From: a virus
Strand: one strand, 5' to 3'
IMG/VR virus record: IMGVR_UViG_3300015360_000165
Coordinates: 1 to 27,162 of that record
Length of the DNA: 27,162 nt
The notes below the pieces were generated by a model. That model was not told the origin of the DNA. It saw only the letters and a program-made list of their open reading frames with translations, and made no database searches. Below, piece after piece: positions 6,839 through 13,990 of the stretch. Position 1 is the stretch's first letter. Every line of letters begins with the position of its first letter. Position numbers and translations under genes: made by a program.

Positions 6839-7716
6839 TAGAAAACTGCGCCCTCTTTTTTTATTTTTAGCAATTCCTCTGGCCATTTTTTTTCGTAGAA
6901 GTTTTGAAGCAAAAGCTTTGCCTCTGCGGATGTTATAAAAATTCCTCTACCTGGACTGTCAAGACTTGGAAGTGCCAAGCTTACAGAATCAGAAGAGGAC
7001 GCTTTGAAGTAAAAAGGATCAACATCAAAACAACGAATACCAATAAAAATCCTAGGCCTGCCTAGAGGCTCGACAAAATGTTCCATTCTGATGTTGTCAA
7101 AAACAATTAAACTTCCGGGCTCGTGAGGAAGATGTACAGTCTTATTCTCAAAAGTGTCGTACAGAGATGTGCCGCGAAACGTACCCTCATTCTTGTTCTC
7201 AATGTTGATGCCAAAGACGTACCGAGCATAAAGGGCTTCTTTAACAATAAAAGTCCTTTCAGACCCAAGTTCGTAAGCTGAATAGTTTCCATCCCTGTGC
7301 CTTCGTAGAAATTTAGAAAGGCCAACAAAATTTTGAGAATACATTTGCCAGTTTAGCATTTTTCGATGCGAAGGCGGAACCGGAAATCCAATCAAGTGCG
7401 AAAGCAAGCTATCGTGAAAGCGAAGAAGTTCAATTATTGGCGCAGAAGACGTAGTGACGTGGGGGAGATCGCTTTGCTCTCCAGCCTCTATCACCATGCT
7501 TGCGTAACTTTCTCTAGAGTCGCTTTTCATTGACGGATATACGGCATTTTTTTCAAGGTTTGGAAGTGTGTAATGCTCTGCGTTAAAGTTAGGTATCTCT
7601 TTCTTGAGTGCATCCCCTTCTTTTAAACTGAGAAACTCTTGAACATAAGCATATCCTTTGTCTTTAAGGTCCGAAGATACTGTGTCTAATTTTAATCTTT
7701 CTAAAAAGCTCACCAT
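6838..7716 (-). CDS. probable 2-oxoglutarate/Fe(II) dioxygenase
   Basis: A 292-residue protein whose middle shows the marks of the double-stranded beta-helix oxygenases: His140-x-Asp142 in FLRRHRDG, a beta-rich section (ALYARYVFGINIEN), GTSLYDTFE, the turn HEPGSLIVFDN, a distal His213 in MEHFVEPL, and arginines at 220, 222 and 228 that could hold 2-oxoglutarate (GRPRIFIGIR). These enzymes hydroxylate a substrate using O2 and 2-oxoglutarate; relatives act on protein side chains, small molecules and, in the TET/JBP group, on methyl groups of DNA bases. The N-terminal 90 residues and the C-terminal helix are not recognised. It starts at an ATG overlapping the kinase stop (TAATG) with GGAGAAGGGGAAG before it. 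Being between a dTMP-kinase-like and a thymidylate-synthase-like gene points to a thymine or uracil nucleotide, or the DNA itself, as substrate; this is inference. Confidence 0.6.
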   Translation of the reverse strand: MVSFLERLKLDTVSSDLKDKGYAYVQEFLSLKEGDALKKEIPNFNAEHYTLPNLEKNAVYPSMKSDSRESYASMVIEAGEQSDLPHVTTSSAPIIELLRFHDSLLSHLIGFPVPPSHRKMLNWQMYSQNFVGLSKFLRRHRDGNYSAYELGSERTFIVKEALYARYVFGINIENKNEGTFRGTSLYDTFENKTVHLPHEPGSLIVFDNIRMEHFVEPLGRPRIFIGIRCFDVDPFYFKASSSDSVSLALPSLDSPGRGIFITSAEAKLLLQNFYEKKWPEELLKIKKEGAVF

Positions 7717-8414
7717 TATACTTCCCCTTCTCCGCCAATGTCATATTGGCTTAAAACTTTATTTACCTTTGCTTGAACCGCAGCAATTGAATCTGACTCC
7801 TGAACCTGGATGATTTGAAAATCAATGTCTCGACTAAAGCTGTAAAACGGAGACTGACGCATAGCTGCAACAACTTTTTCCTGAGTTTCCCTATTTTCCA
7901 AGCGCTCCACGACCTCGGTGCCGTCTTTAGAGGAACGAGAGGCTACTCGTTTTAACAACCATTCTACATTGTCCGGAATGAAAATTAAATGCAAGGCGCC
8001 GTATCTGCGCGCAATGTCTTTTTCGGCCAAAATCACGTCTCGGTGACATTGCTCAATAGCTGGCATACTCATGCCCTTTGCCAAAGCATAGGCTACGTGG
8101 CTCATAAGAGCACGGTCTTTGAGAACAACGTTTCCTTTAAATTCCTTCAAATTCTCTCGAGCAGTCTTGATGCCTTCTAAATCGGTCAGAGCAAACAGCT
8201 GCTCTTCTAGTTCGACGCTGTCTTTTGGAAATTTTGAATGAAGGAGCACTTTTCGCAAAGCTAATTGAAAATCGTCCGTTCCATCTCCTCCAAGAAGTCT
8301 GGTAGAGTGGATTTTAAGGCCCTTTTCGTTCAGAGACTTGGTCAATAGGTTAACTTGACTGGTTTTTCCGCAGCCGTCTGGGCCGTCTGCACAAATGTAG
8401 CGTATTTTTTTCAT
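7716..8414 (-). CDS. thymidylate (dNMP) kinase-like P-loop enzyme
   Basis: A 232-residue protein starting with an ATG preceded by TAGGAGC. The N-terminus has a Walker A loop in the form usual for dTMP kinases (ICADGPDGCGKTSQ, residues 7-20). LKDRALMSHVAYA matches the family's DR-x3-S-x2-AY motif that binds the nucleotide, and the later LLKRVASRSSKDGTEVVERLENRE resembles the lid region and following helix. Such enzymes phosphorylate dTMP, or a modified dNMP, to the diphosphate using ATP. It is the first gene of the minus-strand operon. Phages that carry modified thymidines often encode their own dNMP kinase, but ordinary phage dTMP kinases exist too, so substrate cannot be fixed from sequence. 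Confidence 0.85.
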   Translation of the reverse strand: MKKIRYICADGPDGCGKTSQVNLLTKSLNEKGLKIHSTRLLGGDGTDDFQLALRKVLLHSKFPKDSVELEEQLFALTDLEGIKTARENLKEFKGNVVLKDRALMSHVAYALAKGMSMPAIEQCHRDVILAEKDIARRYGALHLIFIPDNVEWLLKRVASRSSKDGTEVVERLENRETQEKVVAAMRQSPFYSFSRDIDFQIIQVQESDSIAAVQAKVNKVLSQYDIGGEGEV

Positions 8415-8462
8415 TGAATTTGCTCCTATATTTGAGGTTCTATCGGCCGGCCGAAGGCTGGT

Positions 8463-8469
8463 AATCTTA
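8463..8469 (+). promoter_or_regulatory. recurrent AATCTTA element before gene 8500
   Basis: AATCTTA with AC following lies in the 85-bp divergent gap, which must contain a plus-strand promoter. It is 37 nt before the start codon and 20 nt before GGAGG. It is the best-placed copy of the intergenic element described in the findings. Confidence 0.35.
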
Positions 8470-8499
8470 ACCTGGACAGTATATCGGTGGAGGTGCCCC

Positions 8500-8916
8500 T
8501 TGAAACTGAGCTCAAAATTACTTAAAAACGTAGACGGCTTGAACTCGTTTGACCAAGCTTCTAGCTGGTCGATCAGTCAAGACTGCGACGCAGGTATCGG
8601 AGAAGACAAGGATCTTTACTTTATGATTGTGGACTTAGACCGTGGTTCTGACAACGCCTGCCCTCCTCGCTTTATGCCAGTAGGTACTGTGGTGACTCTG
8701 GAAGCTGCTTTCAACAATGCGGCAGGTTCAGATCCTATCGTAGTGGCAGCTACTCAGCCCTTCGCAGAGGATAAATCTATATGGAAGGTAGCTTTGACTT
8801 CTTCAATGCTTCCAGCCAACGGGATTGTTAAATTTGCTCTAACCATAGATGCTAAGACCTACAGATGGTCTGCTCTTGCAGCTATTGGCGTAGACAACAA
8901 CGGCTCTTGCTGCTAA
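8500..8916 (+). CDS. unknown small structural-type protein
   Basis: 138 residues starting at a TTG, chosen because GGAGG (8489-8493) is 6 nt upstream. The sequence is beta-rich without charge clusters (LYFMIVDLDRG, MPVGTVVTLEAAFNN, DPIVVAATQPF, IWKVALTSSMLPANGIVKFALTID) and reads like a single Ig-like or jelly-roll domain, the type used for capsid decoration or small baseplate proteins. It ends in CC. It is first in the plus-strand connector/tail cluster and is followed by the adaptor gene after 9 nt. The exact role is unknown. Confidence 0.75.
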   Translation: MKLSSKLLKNVDGLNSFDQASSWSISQDCDAGIGEDKDLYFMIVDLDRGSDNACPPRFMPVGTVVTLEAAFNNAAGSDPIVVAATQPFAEDKSIWKVALTSSMLPANGIVKFALTIDAKTYRWSALAAIGVDNNGSCC

Positions 8917-8925
8917 GGAGAAAAG

Positions 8926-9768
8926 ATGTCTAATATTCCACCAGATGACAGCCAGGGCTCTCCCAAGTACATGCGGACCAAGGTTTTTCCTGTTCACGCT
9001 ACAAAATCTGGCTTAAACCAGCGAACAGAGAAGCCTCTTACAGCCTCTAAGTTCAAAGACCGCTATCTTTTAGGTATACCTAAAGCAATGCCTAACGGAG
9101 ACAAGCTTACAGATTCTATTCTAAACGACAAAATCATGCTCGCTATGAACGAGGTAGAGCTTTTGATCGGCATGCCGGTAGAGCCTCTTGAGTACGAGGA
9201 CAGTCTTCCTTTTGATCTTAACCTTTACAAAAATTTTGTCCATTGCAAAACCTTGCAAGGACCCATTCAGTCTGTGCAGCAACTCTGTATTCGTTCTTCG
9301 GACGGAGTCAATTTGTTTAACATCCCACCTGAATGGATAGATCCGGGCCAGTTTGACAAGCGTCAAGTGAACGTAATTCCTTATCTTTCTTCTGCCGGTG
9401 TACTTGTATCCAACTCTGCGGGTGGTGCTGGTACATTCTTCTTAGCCACAATAGGCAGCTATCGCTGGTTGCCTTCCTACTGGACGATTAAGTACACTGC
9501 TGGTCTAGGCTGCGCTAACGGCGAGCTTCCTGTACCAGTAAACGATCTGATTGGCACAGTAGCTGCCATCAACATTTTAAGTCTTCTAGGACCAACAAAT
9601 CAAGTCACTAGTCAATCTCTAAGCCAGGACAACATTTCTCAATCATCTAACTCTGCTGGCGTAAACCGCTATCAGCTGAGAATTGATGAACTAAAAGAAC
9701 ATAGAGATGAGTTAGTGAAGAAAATTAAGGGCATTTTTTCGCGTAAATACTACGCAGGAAGCCTCTAA
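8926..9768 (+). CDS. putative head-tail adaptor (connector) protein
   Basis: A 280-residue protein with a ribosome site AAGGAG before the ATG. It contains the layout seen in a widespread phage family next to portal/neck genes: LTDSILNDKIMLAMNEVELLIGMPV in the N-terminal helical part, NIPPEWI and VIPY in the beta-rich centre, W-x-x-YTAG (WTIKYTAGLG), then DLIGTVAAINILSLLGPTN, a SQSLSQDNISQS loop, and a C-terminal helix. Such proteins bind below the portal to complete the DNA-filled head. The identification is from pattern memory and position, so moderate. Confidence 0.55.
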   Translation: MSNIPPDDSQGSPKYMRTKVFPVHATKSGLNQRTEKPLTASKFKDRYLLGIPKAMPNGDKLTDSILNDKIMLAMNEVELLIGMPVEPLEYEDSLPFDLNLYKNFVHCKTLQGPIQSVQQLCIRSSDGVNLFNIPPEWIDPGQFDKRQVNVIPYLSSAGVLVSNSAGGAGTFFLATIGSYRWLPSYWTIKYTAGLGCANGELPVPVNDLIGTVAAINILSLLGPTNQVTSQSLSQDNISQSSNSAGVNRYQLRIDELKEHRDELVKKIKGIFSRKYYAGSL

Positions 9769-9772
9769 GCTT

Positions 9773-12631
9773 ATGAAGAAAGAATGGTTTTTAAAGAAAT
9801 TTGAAGCCAAAGAAACGGAGCTGAAAAAGTCTCCGGCGCCATTCATTCCAAACGAAGAAGGCGCCTTTGCTAAAGGCAAAGTCAAGGCTATTGTCAATTA
9901 TGATGCGCATCCAGAAAGTACAAAGAAAACTAAAACAGTAATGCTTCCAAACGGTCTTCGTTACGAGCGTCATGAACGCAAAGCCTCTGCAAAAATGCCA
10001 GGCGGTACTTTTCATTTACTATTTCATCCAAAGCATCAAGATCCAGTAGCTGCTATTGAAACTTACCACAATCATAACGACTACAACACAAAGTACCAGC
10101 AAGCAGCCGGAGTTGATAGCGTCCATGGAGACCACACAGTCCGAACCTCAAAAGTAGATGAAGAGCACAAAGGAAAAGGATACGGAAAGCAGCTTTATTC
10201 TGCAATTTTAGCTCATCACGTTCCTCAAGGAAACAAACTTTGGAGCGATGGTCAAGTTTCACCAAAGGCCCATGCTGCCTGGAAGTCCTTTAGAGGCAAA
10301 CCAGGAGTCAGCGGTTACATTGGACGCTATCCAAAAAACCCTAATCGCAGCGATGTTCAAGAAGGTTCGTACAATCACGACGAGCTCAAAGAACACCCGC
10401 ACTTTTTAATAAACGACAATCAGGAAGAAATAGCTTCTAGTCCCGAACACTTTCCTGCAGTAAAAGGTCTCCATTTTAGCGATCCTTACGCCGATAAGCA
10501 GGGTGGTAGATTAGCCAAGGCGGACGAAACGCAAGCACCAAAGCACAACGACACAATCAGACAGGTTGCACAATCCTACGCAGACAAAAAGGGCTTTAAG
10601 CTCGATCATGCAGCAACCAAGCTTAAAATAGATCCAAACCATTCGACAAAGCTGGCGCAGGCCTACGAAGGGATGAAGCACGACCCAGCTCACCCTCAAG
10701 TCAGAAGAGCTTACGATGCGTTGATAAACGAAACCAGCGATCAGTTTCACCATATTAAATCAACCGGCTTGAAGTTCTCTAAAATCAAACCCGACATGCA
10801 GAATCCTTACAAAAACTCAAAAGACCTACATGAAGATCTTAAGAACAATAATCACATGTGGTACTACCCAACAGAGCAAGGCTTTGGATCAGGTGACCCA
10901 GGTAAAGATCATCCTTTAATGCGTCAAACGGATCACAAAGACAATGAAGGGCAATTTATGCCCGCCAATGACGTTTTTCGTATAGTCCACGACTACTTTG
11001 GCCATGGTAAAGAAGGCTTTGGCTTTGGTGCAGCAGGTGAAGAAAATGCTTGGGCTCATCATAGCAAAATGTTCAGTCCCGACGCTCAAAAAGCTTTAAC
11101 TAGTGAAACACGCGGTCAAAACTCATGGGTTAACTTTGGTCCTCATGGAAAAGCCAATCAAGCCAATCCATCTAAAACGGTCTATGCTCAGCAAAAAGCT
11201 GGCTTACTGCCCGATTGGGCTTTAAATCACGAACAAAAGGATCTTTTAGGCAAGAGCGAAATCACTTTGAGTAAAGGTGAAAAAGGCGACTGGAAGAAGG
11301 AAGGGTATACTCATAAAGTACATCCACCAAAAGTTGAAATGTTTAACGGCAAGCATGACATTACTGAACACAAAATTACTGCTCACAACAAAGATGGTCA
11401 TAGAGTTGGTAGTTATCACTTTTCAGAATGGCCTGAAGCAAGCGAGCACAAAGGCTTGCTTCATACTACTTTCAGTGGAACAGACCCAGATCATCAAAGA
11501 AAAGGGCTTGCAACAGAAGCTTACAAACTTATTGAACACCATACTGGGAAAAAAGTTCACTCTGCTAATGGCAATCGTTCAGAAGATGCTAAAAAATTCT
11601 GGTCTCAGAAAAATAAACCTTTTGGAAAATCAGAAGAATTAGAAAAAGCTGTAAACAGTCCATCCAAGCATATAGGACTGGCCCGTCTTAAACAAATCAA
11701 GCAGGATCATAATCAAGGTGCTGGCGGTCAAGAATACGACGAGCAAGAACTTCACAATGCAATAAATGAGCGTTCTAACGCTCACGCAGAAAAGATGGTT
11801 CGCGATGCTAAAAGAAATGAGCACAAGCATCCAAACGAAGGCAAGGCCGACTACTCTTGGATGTTCAAGCAAAAGATGGCCAAAGGCGAACCTTTAGGTT
11901 TGTCTAAGTCTAACTACAAAGGCGGAGGTATAAGTCAATACAACGCCGCAGACAACGCTAGAAGGAAACAGACTCAAAACACTAGCAGTCAAACCGAAAC
12001 TGGTATTCAAGGAATTAAGGTCAAAGTAGGAGCTAACGTAGGTGGCGAGCAAGGTAAAGACAAATTGAACCGTGAAGCCAAAGAGTTGGCTGCCAAAAAC
12101 AGAAAACAGCCAGTAAACAAGCCACAGTTGTCAGACACAGAAAAAGCTAAAATTAACGCAGAGATGACGCTAAGGGCGCTAAAACAGAACCCTAAGAATA
12201 AGCTTGCAGCGTCTGAACAAATGTACCTTTCAAAGATGAGCAAGAGCGAACCTCTAGGTCTCTCTAAAGGTGAAAAAGGCGACTGGCAAAAAGAAGGGTA
12301 TAAGCTTTCTTACCATCCACATCAAAACGACGAAAGTTACTTTAAGATCCATGCCCACGACAAAACTGGAAAGCATGTTGGCACCGCCGAATTTACCCAC
12401 CATGATGACGGCAAACATATTCGCTCTTACGACGACGGCCAAAAATACGAAGATGCCAATGTCAGCGTCAACGTTCATCATGAACACAGACGCAAGGGTC
12501 TAGCAACAGCTATGTACCAGCATGCAGAAAAATCTACTGGAAAAAAGCTTAAAAATGTCGGCAAGAACAAAAGAACTTCTGACGGTCAAGCCCTCTGGGC
12601 TCAAAAAAATAAACCTTTTGGCACAAAATGA
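9773..12631 (+). CDS. 952-residue multidomain protein with three GNAT domains, possible polyprotein
   Basis: The longest gene here. Domains in order: about 36-190, a GNAT-type acetyltransferase (acetyl-CoA loop HKGKGYGKQLY, 132-142); about 256-485, a domain with HMWYYPTEQGFGSGD (361-375), HDYFGH (406-411), GEENAWAHH (422-430) and SETRGQNSWVNF (444-455); about 500-615, a second GNAT (HQRKGLATEAY, 574-584); about 625-820, a low-complexity helical linker; about 832-952, a third GNAT (HRRKGLATAMY, 905-915). GNAT enzymes move acetyl from acetyl-CoA to an amine. Between domains lie LAKAD (247-251), LGKSE (492-496), LSKGE (499-503), FGKSE (617-621), LSKSN (710-714), MSKSE (822-826) and LSKGE (830-834), the motif also found in the scaffold-like protein. 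This suggests cleavage into separate enzymes in the head. The middle domain is of a type I associate with large phage polyvalent proteins. It starts 4 nt after the adaptor gene with a weak ribosome site. Confidence 0.8.
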   Translation: MKKEWFLKKFEAKETELKKSPAPFIPNEEGAFAKGKVKAIVNYDAHPESTKKTKTVMLPNGLRYERHERKASAKMPGGTFHLLFHPKHQDPVAAIETYHNHNDYNTKYQQAAGVDSVHGDHTVRTSKVDEEHKGKGYGKQLYSAILAHHVPQGNKLWSDGQVSPKAHAAWKSFRGKPGVSGYIGRYPKNPNRSDVQEGSYNHDELKEHPHFLINDNQEEIASSPEHFPAVKGLHFSDPYADKQGGRLAKADETQAPKHNDTIRQVAQSYADKKGFKLDHAATKLKIDPNHSTKLAQAYEGMKHDPAHPQVRRAYDALINETSDQFHHIKSTGLKFSKIKPDMQNPYKNSKDLHEDLKNNNHMWYYPTEQGFGSGDPGKDHPLMRQTDHKDNEGQFMPANDVFRIVHDYFGHGKEGFGFGAAGEENAWAHHSKMFSPDAQKALTSETRGQNSWVNFGPHGKANQANPSKTVYAQQKAGLLPDWALNHEQKDLLGKSEITLSKGEKGDWKKEGYTHKVHPPKVEMFNGKHDITEHKITAHNKDGHRVGSYHFSEWPEASEHKGLLHTTFSGTDPDHQRKGLATEAYKLIEHHTGKKVHSANGNRSEDAKKFWSQKNKPFGKSEELEKAVNSPSKHIGLARLKQIKQDHNQGAGGQEYDEQELHNAINERSNAHAEKMVRDAKRNEHKHPNEGKADYSWMFKQKMAKGEPLGLSKSNYKGGGISQYNAADNARRKQTQNTSSQTETGIQGIKVKVGANVGGEQGKDKLNREAKELAAKNRKQPVNKPQLSDTEKAKINAEMTLRALKQNPKNKLAASEQMYLSKMSKSEPLGLSKGEKGDWQKEGYKLSYHPHQNDESYFKIHAHDKTGKHVGTAEFTHHDDGKHIRSYDDGQKYEDANVSVNVHHEHRRKGLATAMYQHAEKSTGKKLKNVGKNKRTSDGQALWAQKNKPFGTK

Positions 12632-12725
12632 TACGCATCAACACAAGACAAGTCTCAAAACTAGACGCCTCAAAAAGAGAATTTTAGCCTTCACTGCTTG
12701 TATACTCAACCTCTCTAAGTTTTCT

Positions 12726-12754
12726 TTGCCGAGCAGCAAAAACCATGGTATACT
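12726..12754 (+). promoter_or_regulatory. predicted promoter giving a near-leaderless mRNA
   Basis: TTGCCG (12726-12731) and TATACT (12749-12754) with a 17-nt spacer. Transcription would begin about 7 nt after the -10 box, at or next to the ATG at 12761. No ribosome site precedes that ATG, which fits a leaderless message. The gap 12632-12725 shows no other clear element. Confidence 0.4.
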
Positions 12755-12760
12755 TAATTC

Positions 12761-13369
12761 ATGGAAACTACACAAACGCAAAACAATAATTTCAATAAGT
12801 TAGCTACGGTAGTAGTTCTAGCGGTCTTGGCCTTCGGGTCCACTTCAATTGCTTCTCAGTTTGAAGTTGTTATGCTTCGTACTATTTCTTCAGTAGAGTC
12901 TAACAATGGTCGCTACACGAATCACGAAACAATTGAGACTGGCTTGAATGCTGGTACTTCTGCTTACGGCCAGTACGGCTTAATGCCAATCACTATTCTT
13001 GAAGTGGGCGTTAAAACTCCTTCTATTTTAAAAGAGTACCCTGAATTGGCTTCGCTTGAATTGAGTGAGCTTCATGATTTTATGGACGCCAATCCTGAGT
13101 TAGAGCTTAAAATAGCTAGCTCCCTCCTTCGTCGTCTTCTTAAAATCTTTGGGCAGAATCCTCAAGCTATTGGCTATGCTTGGTTAAACGGCATTACTGG
13201 TACTAAGCGAGCCCTCGCTGCAGGAAAAGACCTGAGCACTCATTGGCACGTCAAGAAAATTATGGCCGCCCTAGACAAGCTAGGCGGGTGGAGCAAGCCA
13301 ACCAAGGACTTGTTTTGCTTGCAAAGCCTTATGCTGGCAGACAACCAACCTGGTGTCCCTTACCGTTAA
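12761..13369 (+). CDS. putative lytic transglycosylase with N-terminal membrane helix
   Basis: A 202-residue protein. Residues about 14-32 form a hydrophobic helix (LATVVVLAVLAFGS...), a membrane anchor or signal peptide. It is followed by a transglycosylase-like SLT pattern: ISSVESNNG with the candidate catalytic Glu46, then GTSAYGQYGLMP (65-76), the usual AxGxxQ-type helix and loop. A later helix pair (YAWLNGITGTKRALAAG) fits the fold's C-terminal part. Such enzymes cut the glycan strands of peptidoglycan; in virions they open the wall during DNA entry, and those with a signal help lysis. It is the only gene here with a convincing private promoter in front. The family call is from motifs only; no second catalytic residue is expected in SLT enzymes. 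Confidence 0.6.
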   Translation: METTQTQNNNFNKLATVVVLAVLAFGSTSIASQFEVVMLRTISSVESNNGRYTNHETIETGLNAGTSAYGQYGLMPITILEVGVKTPSILKEYPELASLELSELHDFMDANPELELKIASSLLRRLLKIFGQNPQAIGYAWLNGITGTKRALAAGKDLSTHWHVKKIMAALDKLGGWSKPTKDLFCLQSLMLADNQPGVPYR

Positions 13370-13394
13370 TCAAAAGAAGACCTAGGCCTCAAGA

Positions 13395-13401
13395 AATCTT
13401 A
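13395..13401 (+). promoter_or_regulatory. recurrent AATCTTA element before gene 13418
   Basis: AATCTTAAC, 23 nt before the start. It lies in the loop of a possible hairpin CCTCAA (13387-13392) / TTGAGG (13407-13412) whose 3' arm contains the GAGG ribosome site. The sequence GAGGTGCCC before the start is shared with gene 8500. Confidence 0.3.
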
Positions 13402-13417
13402 ACTTTTTGAGGTGCCC

Positions 13418-13987
13418 ATGCTTAGTCCCAATGAAATTGAAAAAATCGAAGAAATCGGTACGCTTGACGGTTCGCCCGTTAAGATGATCCTTACAAAGGG
13501 TGGATTTTTTGTAGCGGCCGGAAAACCGCGCGGCAAGAACACAGACGAAGCTTTGGCTGCAGGCTCTCATGGGGCAATCGTCCGCTTTAACGTAGAAAAG
13601 CAGTACGCTGGACGCTTCCAGCCAGCTCTCCGCAAGTCTGAGGGTGAAGCAGCTCCGGTTGTGCATGATCACACGCAGCTCCTTTCTAAAGAGAACTCTC
13701 TAAAAGGGTTCCGACTTTATACAGTAAATCACACAGACCGCGTTGAAGCGGTAATTACCAAGAACGGGAACCAAGTAATGATCCAAGAGGCACTGGCTAA
13801 GGGCGAAGAGCTCGAAATCCAGACAGACATCGGCATCACAGACGTCAAGAACGCAAAAGAGCTAAGCTCCGTAGCGATGAGTCTTGCTAGGGCCTTTGCT
13901 GAAGAAGCTACAGTATTAAAAAAAGAATACGTACAGGTTCAGACGCAAGCCAAAAGGATCAAGGCTTCCGATCTAAAGAAGGGATAA
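13418..13987 (+). CDS. unknown head-region protein with LRKSE motif
   Basis: 189 residues from the ATG at 13418, with GAGG 5 nt upstream; a GTG at 13412 overlaps that site and is rejected. The family is not recognised. Two small beta-rich parts (IGTLDGSPVKMILTKGGFFVAAGK and KGFRLYTVNHTDRVEAVITKNGNQVMI) are joined by a linker with LRKSE (71-75) and LLSKEN (88-93), followed by LAKGE further on and a helical C-terminus. The two parts may be related repeats, since both have a basic pattern of a strand, a turn with NG/GG and a strand. It sits between the transglycosylase-like gene and a neck-type gene, 3 nt from the latter. A virion role is likely from position. Confidence 0.7.
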   Translation: MLSPNEIEKIEEIGTLDGSPVKMILTKGGFFVAAGKPRGKNTDEALAAGSHGAIVRFNVEKQYAGRFQPALRKSEGEAAPVVHDHTQLLSKENSLKGFRLYTVNHTDRVEAVITKNGNQVMIQEALAKGEELEIQTDIGITDVKNAKELSSVAMSLARAFAEEATVLKKEYVQVQTQAKRIKASDLKKG

Positions 13988-13990
13988 ACC

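Noticed and set aside
6838-6886. Upstream ATG at 6886 for the thymidylate-synthase-like gene
   Set aside because: It would overlap the dioxygenase by 49 nt; the ATG at 6838 forms the same TAATG coupling as the gene before it and starts where the fold begins.
10511-12487. Several 70-120 codon open frames within the 952-residue gene, on both strands
   Set aside because: They are shadows of the main frame: no ribosome sites, cysteine- or phenylalanine-rich composition, and they fall in the repeated GNAT regions.
12628-12687. A 19-codon ORF starting at an ATGA overlap after the 952-residue gene
   Set aside because: It has the overlap but no ribosome site and no neighbour coupling at its end; too short to support as a gene.
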